Below are positions 23,541-23,627 of a stretch of 23,627 bases of DNA, one piece after another. The translations under genes were made by a program, and so were the position numbers. The stretch's first letter is position 1, and the number at the start of each line of letters is the position of its first letter. The notes beneath the pieces are model-generated. The model made no database searches, was not told the DNA's origin, and worked only from the letters and a program-made list of their open reading frames with translations. The DNA is from an uncultured Alphaproteobacteria bacterium (GTDB lineage Bacteria > Pseudomonadota > Alphaproteobacteria > Rickettsiales > UBA1997): the NCBI GenBank assembly GCA_903927415.1, contig CAIYMZ010000168.1, positions 1 to 23,627 of the forward strand, read 5' to 3'.

Positions 23541-23600
23541 GATAATTTTGACTAGCTAGGGAAGTATCGATTAACTCATAGATATCAGAATAAGTTAATA

Positions 23601-23627
23601 ATGGAGTTAAAGCAATCACACCTTGAG
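23601..23627 (+). CDS. Possible start of a following gene (truncated by window end)
   Basis: ATG at 23601 opens a frame MELKQSHLE that runs off the right edge after nine codons, 60 bp after the VirB6-like stop. A weak A/T hairpin (TTAACT 23571-23576, AGTTAA 23593-23598) precedes it and no Shine-Dalgarno motif is present. Nothing can be said about its product. Confidence 0.3.

Noticed and set aside
23571..23598. TTAACT/AGTTAA inverted repeat as terminator of the VirB6-like gene
   Set aside because: A 6-bp A/T-rich stem with a 16-base loop and no T-tract is too weak to call.

Overview
The window is a compact, AT-rich (roughly 35-40% GC by eye) stretch of an alphaproteobacterial chromosome. The best guess is Rickettsiales or a close relative. 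Supporting signs are the 1616-residue NAD-dependent glutamate dehydrogenase, an FtsZ with an alphaproteobacterial N-terminus and tail, a split transhydrogenase subunit (PntAA), an Nfu protein of the Nfu_N+NifU type, an oversized VirB6/TrbL lipoprotein of the kind seen in rickettsial type IV secretion systems, and palindromic repeats that resemble those scattered through rickettsial genomes. Genes for chorismate synthase, LeuD, ThiE and RibF imply more biosynthetic capacity than the well-known Rickettsia species have. No species can be named from the sequence alone.

Layout. Positions 1-1220 (+): the 3' end of an LptC-like gene overlaps aroC. Positions 1352-1849 (+): a small secreted Gly/Pro/Gln-rich protein carrying exact 81-bp tandem repeats, closed by a strong terminator shared with the convergent block. 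Positions 1893-12261 (-): a long co-directional run, in transcription order rsmI, yraN, infC, NAD-glutamate dehydrogenase, tRNA-Leu(GAG), pntAA, ftsZ, thiE. Positions 12300-13583 (+): a lipoprotein of the LppC/LpoA-like (penicillin-binding-protein activator) family, diverging from rsmI over only 38 bp. Positions 13580-15841 (-): a YejA-like peptide-binding protein followed by an Nfu iron-sulfur scaffold. Positions 15845-19019 (+): ribF, leuD, fabI, gmk. Positions 19020-19445: a repeat-filled gap with two large perfect or near-perfect palindromes. Positions 19446-23540 (+): the giant VirB6-like gene. A possible gene start lies at 23601.

Most genes are housekeeping: aromatic and leucine biosynthesis, thiamine, FAD, fatty acid elongation, nucleotide metabolism, translation initiation, rRNA methylation, cell division, Fe-S assembly and nicotinamide redox balance. 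The accessory interest is in (a) the VirB6-like protein, (b) several distinct small palindromic or heptameric repeats, one inside the ribF coding sequence, one starting at the leuD stop codon, one overlapping the CCA end of tRNA-Leu, and two in the gmk-virB6 gap, and (c) the repeat-built secreted protein. No clear Shine-Dalgarno motif precedes any start codon examined. I found no CRISPR array, transposase, phage gene or obvious new defence system. The closest thing to an undescribed system is the set of palindromic elements embedded in or abutting genes.
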